Shown here in pieces: positions 1 through 8,808 of a DNA stretch of 64,000 bases (position 1 is the first letter of the stretch; each line of letters opens with the position of its first letter). The translations under genes were made by a program, and so were the position numbers. This stretch comes from Bacteroidota bacterium (GTDB taxonomy: Bacteria; Bacteroidota; Bacteroidia; Chitinophagales; Saprospiraceae): assembly GCA_030147525.1 (NCBI GenBank), contig JASBVF010000003.1, forward strand, positions 355,359 through 419,358, read 5' to 3'. The notes under the pieces are model-generated. The model worked only from the letters and a program-made list of their open reading frames with translations. It did no database searches and was not told the DNA's origin.

Positions 1-853
1 CGCTGTAAACCGTAAAACCCTGGTCTTTGTACTTGTTGTAAATCCGGACAACATTCGGGTTTTCCATCCGGCAGGGGCGGCACCAACTGGCCCAAAAGTC
101 CAGTAAAACCACTTTCCCTTTCAAATCTGACAATGCATACTCTTTACCCGCAGGGCTTGGAAGTTTAATTTCAGGAGCAGGCTGACGACTGGCTTCGTCG
201 ATGAACTGATAGTTATTGCCACCAGGATTAATTGCCGCTTTCTGGACCGAAGCCAGAAACTCCCGGTAGTCAGCAACATAGCTGCTGGTCGGATAAGTAT
301 CAGCGAGTCGCTTCTCTGATTTTTGATGGACATCAATTAATGCAGGATTGCCCCCAATCGCCTGAACGGCAACGAGTACTGCCGTGAATGGGTTGGCAGT
401 AGTATCAACAAAATTCCGGACGTCTTCTGCTGACATTTTTCTTGCAATCAGCTGCTGCATGACGTTGCGATACACCACGGAACTTTTGGAACCATCCACC
501 TCGTACTCAAATCTGTTCAGATTCCCGAGATCGCCGGAAACCTTAACATGATTTTCTGAACCATCCAATACCAGATTGACTTTCTGCTCTCCAATCCGAA
601 GCCGGTAAAGTCCTTCTGATAGTTTTTCAGGCAGATTCAGCTTGAATTCGCCACTGCCGTCGGCATCCGCCTTGCCTTTTACCAGGTTGGCGCTGTTGGG
701 ATTTACACCGATCTGGTCCAGATACACCTGCATATTGCCGGCATTTTTCAGCTCGCCAGACACGGTGAAACCGCCGGAGTTACTGTCCTGGGAACAACGT
801 ATTCCAAATACAGCAACGATAAATGTTAGAATGAGAATTGCATTATTTTTCAT
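1..853 (-). CDS. TlpA-like thioredoxin lipoprotein, 3' part missing (partial)
   Basis: The frame reads without a stop from the ATG at 853 to the window edge, giving 284 codons; the C-terminus lies outside. Residues 1-20 form a hydrophobic signal ending in GIRCSQ, a loose lipobox, so an envelope lipoprotein is likely. Residues about 25-120 are beta-rich and resemble the DUF4369 domain common in Bacteroidota thiol reductases. A helical linker follows, and the visible end begins a TlpA/AhpC fold with the CxxC site WCRPC inside FWASWCRPCRMENP. The family reduces or transfers disulfides in the periplasm, often for cytochrome maturation or stress. It lies 93 bp downstream of purL on the same strand. 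Family is confident from the motif; substrate is unknown. Confidence 0.85.
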   Translation of the reverse strand, partial: MKNNAILILTFIVAVFGIRCSQDSNSGGFTVSGELKNAGNMQVYLDQIGVNPNSANLVKGKADADGSGEFKLNLPEKLSEGLYRLRIGEQKVNLVLDGSENHVKVSGDLGNLNRFEYEVDGSKSSVVYRNVMQQLIARKMSAEDVRNFVDTTANPFTAVLVAVQAIGGNPALIDVHQKSEKRLADTYPTSSYVADYREFLASVQKAAINPGGNNYQFIDEASRQPAPEIKLPSPAGKEYALSDLKGKVVLLDFWASWCRPCRMENPNVVRIYNKYKDQGFTVYS

Positions 854-946
854 GCTCAAAAAAGGATTTTATTTTAGATTTTAATTGACTTTTTAGTTGT
901 TTAATATTGAAATCAATGCGTGAGGAAAAAACCTTGGTCATCAATT

Positions 947-3184
947 TTACCGGCTGTTCAATTTCCCGCCGAGTGTATCTTCATAGTTTCTTTTCCAGTC
1001 GTTTATATTTCCAAAATTTTCTTCATCTATGACCACATCCGATCCAAAAACTTCGCCAAGTTTCGTGAAAGAAACGTTGTTATTAATTAAATAGTTTTGG
1101 AACTCGTCGTCCTTGTCCGCTGCTATCGTGACCACGACACGGCTCTGGCTTTCACCAAACAGAAAACAATCTTTACGGAAGGTATCCACCGTCTCAACAT
1201 TGAAACCAAAACCGTTGACCAGGGCGCTTTCAAGGAGTGCCGTGAACAAACCGCCTTCCGAAACACCGTGGGCTGAACGAAGGAAGTTTTTACGAATCAG
1301 TTTTTTAATCAGTTTTTGCAATTCAAACTCTTCGTGCAGGTCGAAATAAGGCGCAGGAGAGACTGTTATGCCATGAATTACCCGGAGGTACTCAGAACTG
1401 CCGAGGTCGTTGTAGCAATTGCCCAACATGTAAATTATATCTCCTTCCTCCTTGAAATTCATGGAAGTTTGGTGCTCGATATCATCAAGAACTCCGAGCA
1501 TTCCGATCATTGGAGTCGGGTAAACAGGTTCCGCTTTCTCACCGTTTTTCGACTGGTTATAAAAACTGACGTTGTTGCCTGTCACCGGTGTATGGAATTT
1601 CTTGCAGGCATCTCCGATCCCTTTGATGGCATAAACAAACTGATAAAAAACCTCCGGATCGTGAGGGTTGCCAAAATTCAGACAGTTCGTAGCAGCGACG
1701 GGCACTGCTCCCGAACAGATTATATTTCTCGATGCCTCTGCCACGGCAATCATCCCGCCGACATACGGATCGGCGTGAACATAAGTCGAGTTGCAGTCAA
1801 CTGTTACCGCCAGGCTTTTGGAAGAACCTTTGGTTCGAAGCAATGCTGCATCGGAAGGAGCGTCAGCGCCCGGATCGTTGGCACGGACTACGCTGTCAAA
1901 CTGCTCGTAAATCCAGCGCCTCGAAACAAGGTTTGGGGAAGAAAACAGCTTCTTGGCTGTTTCAACCAAATCCTTCGGCGTATGGATGTGATGCAGGTTG
2001 AGCTTTGAAATTTTGCTCAGGTAGGCCGGCTTCTTGAACTCCCTGTCGTAAACGGGGGCTCCGCCTCCCAAAACCAACGACTCAGCAGCAATTTCAGCCA
2101 CTTTTTCCTCCTTAAAAAAACACTCCAGCTTTCCGGTTTCGGTTACTTCTCCGATTTGCACGCATTCCAGGTCCCATTTTTCAAAAACATCCAGCAATTG
2201 CTGCTCCTGACCCGCATGTGCTACGACCAACAAGCGCTCCTGACTTTCCGACAATAGGATTTCCCAGGGTAGCATGTTTTCTTGCCGGGCAGGCACCCGG
2301 TCAAGCTCGATACGCATTCCTGCCCCTGAACGGCCACACATTTTTGCGGATGAACAGGCGACACCCCCGGTTCCAAGATCCTGCATACCGACAATGGCGC
2401 CGGTTTTGATCGCCTCGAGGGTGGCTTCCAGCATTAATTTCTCCTGAAAGGGGTCCCCAGCATGAATGGCTGACAAACTATTCCGACGCTCTTCCTGCAA
2501 ATCGGCGGAGTCAAAAGACGCTCCATGAATTTCATCCTTACCTGCACGTGGACCGACTAGGAAAACCGGATTGCCGGGACCTTCAGCGACTGCCGAAACA
2601 GTTTCTCCTGCCCTGGCTATTCCCACTGACAGGGTATTCACCAAAATGTTTTGATTATAACAATCATTGAAATACACCTCGCCTCCTACAGTCGGCACGC
2701 CAAGACTCTTCCCAAAATCACCGATTACCTTGATCACACCTTTGACGAGGTCATTCGTATGTTTTTCGTCAGGATGACCAAAGCGCAAGGAATTCAATGC
2801 CGCAATTGGACGAGCACCCATTGTGAAAATACCCCGATGAACACTACCGACGCCCGCAGCAGCCCCGAGGTGAGGCTCGGTCGAAGCCGGCTGATTATGA
2901 GCTTCAATCTTGAATGCGCACGCAATATTGTCTCCGATATCAACCAGCCCGGCATTCTCTTCACCTGCTTTCACCAACAGGCGCTTCCCCTCACGAGGTA
3001 GCGTTTTTAACCACTTGATCGAATTTTTATAGGAACAATGCTCAGACCACATCACCGAAAAAACGCTCAGCTCCGTAAAATTTGGCATACGCCCCAACAC
3101 TTCCTGGATTTTCTCAAACTCCTTGGGAGTCAGGCCAAGTTTTGTAGCAGTTTTTACGGAAATTTCCGGTTCTGGCATTTGCAT
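947..3184 (-). CDS. purL: Phosphoribosylformylglycinamidine synthase, PurL subunit
   Basis: Makes FGAM from FGAR, ATP and glutamine-derived ammonia, the fourth step of de novo purine synthesis. The protein has 745 aa, the size of the small-type PurL that works with separate PurS and PurQ; no glutaminase domain is fused on. Visible motifs are the conserved histidine segment SVMWSEHCSYKNS (His49), GAAAGVGSVHRG, PRAGKDEIHGASFDS and VGMQDLGTGGVACSSAKM, with the second AIRS-like half after residue 400. The start MQMPEPEIS uses the ATG at 3184, about 25 bp downstream of a TAnnTTTG promoter box. PurS and PurQ are not in the window, so the pathway is dispersed. Confidence 0.97.
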   Translation of the reverse strand: MQMPEPEISVKTATKLGLTPKEFEKIQEVLGRMPNFTELSVFSVMWSEHCSYKNSIKWLKTLPREGKRLLVKAGEENAGLVDIGDNIACAFKIEAHNQPASTEPHLGAAAGVGSVHRGIFTMGARPIAALNSLRFGHPDEKHTNDLVKGVIKVIGDFGKSLGVPTVGGEVYFNDCYNQNILVNTLSVGIARAGETVSAVAEGPGNPVFLVGPRAGKDEIHGASFDSADLQEERRNSLSAIHAGDPFQEKLMLEATLEAIKTGAIVGMQDLGTGGVACSSAKMCGRSGAGMRIELDRVPARQENMLPWEILLSESQERLLVVAHAGQEQQLLDVFEKWDLECVQIGEVTETGKLECFFKEEKVAEIAAESLVLGGGAPVYDREFKKPAYLSKISKLNLHHIHTPKDLVETAKKLFSSPNLVSRRWIYEQFDSVVRANDPGADAPSDAALLRTKGSSKSLAVTVDCNSTYVHADPYVGGMIAVAEASRNIICSGAVPVAATNCLNFGNPHDPEVFYQFVYAIKGIGDACKKFHTPVTGNNVSFYNQSKNGEKAEPVYPTPMIGMLGVLDDIEHQTSMNFKEEGDIIYMLGNCYNDLGSSEYLRVIHGITVSPAPYFDLHEEFELQKLIKKLIRKNFLRSAHGVSEGGLFTALLESALVNGFGFNVETVDTFRKDCFLFGESQSRVVVTIAADKDDEFQNYLINNNVSFTKLGEVFGSDVVIDEENFGNINDWKRNYEDTLGGKLNSR

Positions 3185-3210
3185 GGAAAGTGAGAGTTTA
3201 AAAAGAGGCG

Positions 3211-3218
3211 CAAAGATA
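3211..3218 (-). promoter_or_regulatory. Sigma-ABfr -7 box upstream of purL
   Basis: TATCTTTG on the minus strand matches the Bacteroidota -7 consensus TAnnTTTG exactly and lies 26 bp before the purL ATG. No clear TTTG is seen at the -33 spacing. Function is inferred from the consensus. Confidence 0.5.
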
Positions 3219-3380
3219 AAAGGTTAGCAGAAGAATTGAGACTAATGTGTCAATATACCTGACCGTCGAAATTTAACTGCGTTTGATCCAAGTATGATTG
3301 CACAGCGCTTTTCAGCTGTTTAATCTTGCAGCGCCGCTTTTTTCCGGGCGCAATCTTTTATTCACCAAAATTAATCACGC

Positions 3381-4934
3381 ATGAAATCGATCAAAAATAT
3401 TTTCTCATTCCTCTTTTTCGCTGCTGTTTTCTTCGCTGCGGGCTGTAAAAAAGATGTCAAAGTACCCACCGATGCACTTGCCTACGTTCCGGGTTCCTCG
3501 TCCATGGTGACAGCCATAAACATTAAAAACCTGATGCAAAAAGCTGATTTTGAATCGGTTAAACAAATGGACTTTTATCAGGAAATGATAGCTGAAACGG
3601 CCGGTAACGATCCTGAAATTTCCCGCATCCTCCTGAACCCTGAAGCCTCCGGTATCGACCTGGACCAAAAGATGTACCTGGCCACCGATATCGACCAGGA
3701 AAATCCTGAGTTGATGGTTACCTACCTGTTTTGCACCCTTAAAAATGCGGAGGACTTTGGCCGTTTTTTCCAAAAAGAATCAAATGCCATCCAGGAAGAA
3801 AACGGTATCAAAATGATTGGTGGAAACACCAACAACCTCCTCGCCTGGAACAATGAACTTGCGATTTTTGCTTTCAGCAACTCCAGTCAAATTGAGCTGC
3901 CGGAGCAAGTCACAGCCTTGTTCAAAGCTGATCCGGCAGCCGGCATCGCACAAAATACCGACCTGAGAAAGGCTATCACTGGGAATCATGACTTCACCAG
4001 TTGGATGTCAACAGACCAACTTGCGGAAAATGACGCCGCAGGAATGGCTCTTAACCTCATCGACGTCGATCAGGATGCCCTGAAAGGAAATTACATCCAC
4101 AGCTATGGCAACTTTGAAAATGGGCGCATCACCGGCCGTTCCGAGTTTTTTATCAACAAAGACCTGGGAGAAGGTTTCATCGGCCGTTTTTTCAAAAAAG
4201 AAGTGAAAGCCGACTTTTCGGATATTGTTCCGGCTGAGGGATTGACTTTCGCAGCAGCAGGCGCTATGGATTTGCGAGGCATCGACCAATTCCTGAGCGA
4301 ACGCCCTCAGACGAAGGATTACGCAGACTTCGTCCTGAATGACATGGGGCTGAAACGCAAGGATTTGCTTGAAATTTTTGGCGGGGACATGGTCGTCGCT
4401 GCTTATCAGGGTGCCGATGTGCTCAACAACCCGAAAATGTTGGTGGCAACCGACCTGAAGAGCACTAAAAAAGCCCAGCAATTGATTGATCTTGCCGAAA
4501 AGCAGGGTAAGCTCAAAAAAATCGAAGCCGGTTACTATAAAATCGTTTCCATCGGCAACGAAGATTTCTCCATCACTCGCAGTCGTGGAATGGGCCGGCT
4601 TTTAATCAAAAATGAAAAGTTGATTTTCTCAACCAACATTGACCTGCTGGATAAAATCAAAAACGGGAATTTTGAAAAAACCGAAAAGGATACCTGGAAG
4701 GATATGAACAGCCAAACTTTATCTGTTTGGATGGACTTTGAGAAGGCCGGAGATATGCTTGGCGGCCCGCAAGGCGACTGGTTCAAAGAAATGAAATTCA
4801 ATGTAAATGGTAAAGGTGCTGATTTCGTGCTCCAAACCAATGATGCCAATACCAACAGCCTTCACACCATCTTTCAGATGATCAACGAAACATACAAACA
4901 GCAAAAAACGAATGGTGGAGAAAAAGCTTTGTGA
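3381..4934 (+). CDS. DUF4836-like lipoprotein
   Basis: A 517-aa protein with an N-terminal lipoprotein signal (FFAAVFFAAGCKKD, cysteine at about residue 22), so probably anchored in the outer envelope. The following segment (VPTDALAYVPGSSSMVTAIN, then NLMQKADFES) resembles the opening of DUF4836 proteins, which are large Bacteroidota lipoproteins of unknown function. The rest alternates amphipathic strands and helices with no enzyme motif I recognise. It is divergently placed from purL across 196 bp and ends in a bidirectional terminator at 4981-5014, so it is probably monocistronic. The DUF assignment is from recognition, not a profile search. Confidence 0.75.
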   Translation: MKSIKNIFSFLFFAAVFFAAGCKKDVKVPTDALAYVPGSSSMVTAINIKNLMQKADFESVKQMDFYQEMIAETAGNDPEISRILLNPEASGIDLDQKMYLATDIDQENPELMVTYLFCTLKNAEDFGRFFQKESNAIQEENGIKMIGGNTNNLLAWNNELAIFAFSNSSQIELPEQVTALFKADPAAGIAQNTDLRKAITGNHDFTSWMSTDQLAENDAAGMALNLIDVDQDALKGNYIHSYGNFENGRITGRSEFFINKDLGEGFIGRFFKKEVKADFSDIVPAEGLTFAAAGAMDLRGIDQFLSERPQTKDYADFVLNDMGLKRKDLLEIFGGDMVVAAYQGADVLNNPKMLVATDLKSTKKAQQLIDLAEKQGKLKKIEAGYYKIVSIGNEDFSITRSRGMGRLLIKNEKLIFSTNIDLLDKIKNGNFEKTEKDTWKDMNSQTLSVWMDFEKAGDMLGGPQGDWFKEMKFNVNGKGADFVLQTNDANTNSLHTIFQMINETYKQQKTNGGEKAL

Positions 4935-4980
4935 TGAATCAGGGCTACTTTTGAAGCCTCAGACCGGTTAAAATGAAAAA

Positions 4981-5014
4981 AGCCTGAACGTCATTTCGAC
5001 TTCAGGCTTTTTTT
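4981..5014. terminator. Bidirectional rho-independent terminator
   Basis: AGCCTGAA (4981-4988) pairs with TTCAGGCT (5001-5008) around a 12-nt loop. A T-run follows on the plus strand and a six-T run follows on the minus strand. It therefore serves both the lipoprotein gene ending at 4934 and the tRNA ending at 5016. Confidence 0.85.
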
Positions 5015-5015
5015 G

Positions 5016-5089
5016 TAGCGCGAGGCGGGCTTGAACCGCCGACCTTGTGATTATGAATCACACGCTCTAACCAGCTGAGCTACCGCGCC
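5016..5089 (-). tRNA. tRNA with CAT anticodon, probably elongator tRNA-Met
   Basis: A 74-nt cloverleaf fits completely: acceptor GGCGCGG pairs with TCGCGCT (G-U at the first and last pairs), D stem GCTC/GAGC, anticodon stem TGTGA/TCACA with loop TTCATAA (anticodon CAT), T stem GGCGG/CCGCC with loop TTCAAGC, discriminator A. CCA is not encoded. The G1-U72 terminal pair and the D arm argue against initiator tRNA, which usually has a C1-A72 mismatch. A CAT anticodon can also be tRNA-Ile2 after lysidine modification, and I cannot exclude that by eye. Confidence 0.9.
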
Positions 5090-5162
5090 ATTTTTTCAAA
5101 AGCGGGTGCAAATATAGAGCAAATCTTTTTTAAAAAGCGTTCCTTGTGGAAAAGTTTTTTTT

Positions 5163-6650
5163 TCATGACTTCAATCTTCTCAATCCGGCCTTCGCCTGCT
5201 GGTGCAGTCCGGCCTTGTGGTCGTCTGGTGAAAGACTGAGACAGAGTTTGTATGCATCCCTTGCTCCGGCGTATTTTTTCTGGGCTTCCAACACATGCCC
5301 TTTCTCAAGTGCAGCACGGCAGGCATAATAGTAAGTGCTGTTTTTCCCGGCATCGATTGTCTTTTGATAATAACTGATAGCCTCGCCGTATTTTTTCATT
5401 TTGTGAGTGATGCGGCCCATCCGGTAAGTAAACTCCAGCTGATTTCGCTGGGCGAGGTAATCGGATGCTTTCCTGTCCTTCAATAAATCGAATGCCTGCT
5501 GAAAGCGCCCGCCGTCGAACAATATTCTTGCTTTGAGCAAATCCAGCACCGGCACCTCACCCGATCTCGCCTCCGCATCGGCGCTTCGGTCGCTGCCGAC
5601 AACTTTGTAACCTTTCGACTTACACAGCTCCATGTATTTTGTAAAATCGGAACGATCGCCATGAACGAGGCTGTGCCAGGCTAGTTTTTGATAAGCATCC
5701 TTGATAAAATTCCGGCCTTTGAAATTATTCACAAACCTCAGCAGGTACTTATCCGCATCGTCGTCCAGTCGCTGCAATTTTGTCAAACCCAGCATGTAGT
5801 CAAGGTAGTAAAACGGGTGAAATTGCGCTCCTTTCGGCCGGTTTTCCAAAAAAGCAATGGCTTCGTCGCCACGATCTGTTCGCATCGCTACGTTGGCCAT
5901 GATAAAACAATCCATCGGACTTTTGGAGGGCTTCAGGTTGGCGGTGTTGATGACTTTCCAGGCAGCCTCCATGTCATTGTCGAGGTGAAGCAACAGGTAG
6001 GTGTAGTACACATAAATTTCCTGCTCGTAAATGAAATCATTTTTCCGGGCATACTCTATCACTTCCTCCAATTCGCTTTTTCCTTCATCGATCGTGCCTT
6101 CCATGCTGCTGAGCCAGCTGACAGCCCATTTGTAATTGTCGGGAATGGTGCCGACCATCGCATGCAAGATGCCCAAATTCTTTTTGTTGGGCATGAAATC
6201 GGGGAACTTCTCCACGTTCCTCGTCAGCAGCTTGAAAGACTTGTTGGTTTCAAAAAAGGCTGTTGAATACTGCTCAAACTTCAACCTTGCCAGCGCCCAC
6301 TGCAAGCGGATATCCGCCTGGAGAAATAGGTAGTAAGGGGAATTCTGATCGCCTTCCGTTTCGATTCTGCCGATTCTTGCATCCTTGTTCTTTTCCAGTT
6401 TTTTAAACTCCGCCTCATCTTCGTTGATGTACACCCTGAAAAAGTCGAGGTAATTTTCAACATGAAGAATCATCAGGTTATCCGGGTCTTTCGTGCGAAT
6501 ATTGGCAAGTGATTTTTCCGCCTCGCTGAAACGAAGGCTGATCGCTTTTTCGTAAGCATCTTTAAGGGCAGGCGTCCACTCGAAGCGCTTTTGGGAAAGC
6601 GCAGGAAAGGTGAGCAACAATAAAAAGAGACTAAATGTAAATCTGGCCAT
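5163..6650 (-). CDS. Secreted tetratricopeptide-repeat protein
   Basis: A 495-aa protein starting at the ATG at 6650, where MARFTFSLFLLLLTFPALSQ is a clean Sec signal ending in a signal-peptidase site. The frame can be extended to a TTG at 6665, but that would place five residues before the signal. The mature part is almost all helical, with TPR-like helix pairs clearest near the C-terminus (EFTYRMGRITHKMKKYGEAI, then a repeat around KKYAGARDAYKLCLSLSPDD). It probably works in the periplasm or at the outer membrane as a scaffold. It sits between the tRNA and hemL with no obvious partner. No specific function is supported. Confidence 0.8.
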   Translation of the reverse strand: MARFTFSLFLLLLTFPALSQKRFEWTPALKDAYEKAISLRFSEAEKSLANIRTKDPDNLMILHVENYLDFFRVYINEDEAEFKKLEKNKDARIGRIETEGDQNSPYYLFLQADIRLQWALARLKFEQYSTAFFETNKSFKLLTRNVEKFPDFMPNKKNLGILHAMVGTIPDNYKWAVSWLSSMEGTIDEGKSELEEVIEYARKNDFIYEQEIYVYYTYLLLHLDNDMEAAWKVINTANLKPSKSPMDCFIMANVAMRTDRGDEAIAFLENRPKGAQFHPFYYLDYMLGLTKLQRLDDDADKYLLRFVNNFKGRNFIKDAYQKLAWHSLVHGDRSDFTKYMELCKSKGYKVVGSDRSADAEARSGEVPVLDLLKARILFDGGRFQQAFDLLKDRKASDYLAQRNQLEFTYRMGRITHKMKKYGEAISYYQKTIDAGKNSTYYYACRAALEKGHVLEAQKKYAGARDAYKLCLSLSPDDHKAGLHQQAKAGLRRLKS

Positions 6651-6750
6651 TTTGGAGGGTATCAAATTTTAAACTAAGGATGGAGAATGGCAGAAACACG
6701 GCAGGACGCCCTGCTTTCGAACGCCCCTGCCCTGTTTCAAATCCTGGTAT

Positions 6751-8061
6751 TTAACGCTCAAAAACTACGTCCATTGCCTCGCACATCATAGCCGCCGCAA
6801 GGTCGAGATCTTCCTCGCTGTGGGCAGCAGAAACAAACCCAACCTCATAGCCTGAGGGTCCGAGGTAAACGCCCCGCTTAAGCAATTCACGGTGAAGTAC
6901 TTTAAAATGGCTCATACTGCCTGCGTCGATTCCTTCTGCTGTGCGAATAGTATTTTTTGAAAAAGCGATCCAGAAAATGGAGCCTGCAGAAGGGAAAGTC
7001 ACTTCGTAACCTTTCACCGTGCAGTAACTTGTTATTTTTGATAAAAAGGCTTCCGTTTTTGCGGCCAGTTTTTCATAAAATCCTTCCTTCAATAATTCTA
7101 TCACTGCGGCTTTTCCTGCCGCCATCGCAACGGGGTTACCCGAAAGCGTACCTGCCTGGTAAACTGGCCCATCTGGCGATACATTGGACATGATTGCACG
7201 GCTTGCACCATAAGCGCCCACCGGCATTCCTCCTCCAATGATTTTACCGTAAGTCACAATGTCGGGTTGAATTCCATAATGTCCGGCAGCACCTTCAAAG
7301 CCCACCCGGAAGCCGGAAATAACTTCGTCGAAAATCAGCAGAACTCCGTACTCAGTACATTTTTCACGAAGGAAACCAAGAAATTCCTTTGCCTGCAGAA
7401 GCAGACCATTGTTAGCAGGGATCGGCTCGATAATGACACAGGCGATTTCGTGGGCCTGCTTGCGCAAAGTTTCCTCCAGCAGTTCGGGATCATTTAACGG
7501 TAAAACGAGCGTTTCCCTGACGAACCCTTCTGGAATACCGGCAGAGGTACTTTCGCCAAATGTTACCAATCCTGAACCAGCCTTGACCAGCAAAGCATCC
7601 ACGTGACCGTGATAACAACCTTCGAATTTCAACACTTTACTCTTGCCTGTAACGCCTCTCGCTAACCGGATAGCCGACATCACAGCTTCCGTACCACTGC
7701 TGACGAAACGGATCTTCTCCAAATATCTGTTGTTGTTCAAAATCAGCTCCGCCAACTCATTTTCAAGCCGGGTTGGTGCGCCGAAGGAAGTGCCGTTCGC
7801 TGCCGTTTCCGTGATGGCATCGATGACCGGCTTCGGGGCGTGCCCTAAAATCAGCGGCCCCCACGAGCAACAGAAATCTATGAACTCGTTACCGTCCTCA
7901 TCAGTCACCCGGCAACCTTCTCCTTTTTTAAAAAAGAGCGGCGTGCCCTCAACTGACTTGAATGCCCGCACCGGCGAATTGACGCCGCCGGGAAAATATT
8001 GCTTCGCCTGCTCAAACAGAGCGGCGGATTTTGTTCGGTTTATTTGCTGTAATGTTTCCAT
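6751..8061 (-). CDS. hemL: Glutamate-1-semialdehyde 2,1-aminomutase
   Basis: Converts glutamate-1-semialdehyde to 5-aminolevulinate, the last step of the C5 route into haem and corrinoids. The 436-aa length is normal. Motifs include the PLP-site lysine in VTYGKIIGGGMPVGAYG (Lys273), the cofactor aspartate in LLIFDEVISGFR, SSGTEAVMSAIRLARG and the N-terminal YFPGGVNSPVRAF typical of HemL rather than other class III aminotransferases. The start ATG lies only 4 nt after a perfect TAnnTTTG box, so the mRNA may be nearly leaderless. No other haem gene is adjacent. Confidence 0.97.
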   Translation of the reverse strand: METLQQINRTKSAALFEQAKQYFPGGVNSPVRAFKSVEGTPLFFKKGEGCRVTDEDGNEFIDFCCSWGPLILGHAPKPVIDAITETAANGTSFGAPTRLENELAELILNNNRYLEKIRFVSSGTEAVMSAIRLARGVTGKSKVLKFEGCYHGHVDALLVKAGSGLVTFGESTSAGIPEGFVRETLVLPLNDPELLEETLRKQAHEIACVIIEPIPANNGLLLQAKEFLGFLREKCTEYGVLLIFDEVISGFRVGFEGAAGHYGIQPDIVTYGKIIGGGMPVGAYGASRAIMSNVSPDGPVYQAGTLSGNPVAMAAGKAAVIELLKEGFYEKLAAKTEAFLSKITSYCTVKGYEVTFPSAGSIFWIAFSKNTIRTAEGIDAGSMSHFKVLHRELLKRGVYLGPSGYEVGFVSAAHSEEDLDLAAAMMCEAMDVVFER

Positions 8062-8065
8062 GCTG

Positions 8066-8073
8066 CAAAAGTA
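8066..8073 (-). promoter_or_regulatory. -7 box directly in front of hemL
   Basis: TACTTTTG on the minus strand matches TAnnTTTG and ends 4 nt before the hemL ATG. If transcription starts 5-8 nt after this box, the transcript begins at or within a few bases of the start codon. Confidence 0.45.
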
Positions 8074-8133
8074 AAGATTCCGTTTTCCAGTATTGTAAGT
8101 GATGAGTAAAATTAGGTGAAGGACTATCGAAGA

Positions 8134-8715
8134 TCAGAGCACTGAGAACAGCACTACGCCAATAATAATGATAATGGCAAAAATCAGGATGTATTGAAAC
8201 GCTCCCCATTGACTGCGGTATTCGTTGTACAATAAATCCACGCAGTCTTTCCATTTCAGTCCACGAACGTAAGGTTCAAACCCCATGAAGAAATACTTTC
8301 TGCCTTGCTTGGATTGGTTGCCGTGCTTTTTTAAAATGAAAAATGCGGCGTTCAGGAAGGCTAATTCATACAACTCACTGCGACCGGGATGACGGTCGCT
8401 GCCGCCTTGTTCGATGATGATTTTGTTGGTACCGTCGAGTAATCGCCACCTGCCTCTTGACACATTTCCATCAACCGATTGCAGGTATTCACCACCGTCG
8501 TTGAAAAAGTGAAGCACCGACTCCTGAAACCCGGGATCGTCTCGTACTTCCAGCCAAGGCTTACCGCCGGGCATGACGTAATATTTTTGTTCCCGTAAAT
8601 CTTCACCCAATTGCCAGATTTCAGGCAGAATCATATCGAGATACTGGTCCAGCGTTTCCCGTACCGGCAAATTAACCTCAAAGGTTTCTTCGATGTTGTC
8701 AAACGGATTATTCAT
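8134..8715 (-). CDS. Unknown protein with C-terminal membrane anchor
   Basis: A 193-aa protein I do not recognise. There is no signal peptide. The N-terminal 170 residues are soluble and mixed alpha/beta, with several aromatic and acidic patches (YYVMPGGKPWLEVRDDPGF, SRGRWRLLDGTNKIII). The C-terminus from about residue 172 is one strongly hydrophobic segment, YILIFAIIIIIGVVLFSVL, running to the last residue, so the protein should be tail-anchored with its bulk in the cytoplasm. It has its own -7 box at 8739-8746, lies between hemL and rnr on the same strand, and is probably transcribed alone. Confidence 0.7.
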   Translation of the reverse strand: MNNPFDNIEETFEVNLPVRETLDQYLDMILPEIWQLGEDLREQKYYVMPGGKPWLEVRDDPGFQESVLHFFNDGGEYLQSVDGNVSRGRWRLLDGTNKIIIEQGGSDRHPGRSELYELAFLNAAFFILKKHGNQSKQGRKYFFMGFEPYVRGLKWKDCVDLLYNEYRSQWGAFQYILIFAIIIIIGVVLFSVL

Positions 8716-8738
8716 GTATGATCGATTAAGTCGCCTGA

Positions 8739-8746
8739 CAAAGATA
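8739..8746 (-). promoter_or_regulatory. -7 box upstream of the tail-anchored protein gene
   Basis: TATCTTTG on the minus strand, an exact TAnnTTTG match, 23 bp before the ATG at 8715. It lies between this gene and the end of rnr, supporting a separate transcript. Confidence 0.5.
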
Positions 8747-8808
8747 GGAGTTTCCCGGAAGTTTGCAGTCCTTCACCCCGGAGCGTGTCCGGGATGAAGC
8801 TTACGACT

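Noticed and set aside
1316..2008. A 230-codon frame opposite purL
   Set aside because: Shadow of the purL coding sequence; no conserved domain and no promoter.
6651..6665. TTG start for the TPR protein
   Set aside because: The next ATG gives a complete signal peptide; the extension adds five residues before it.
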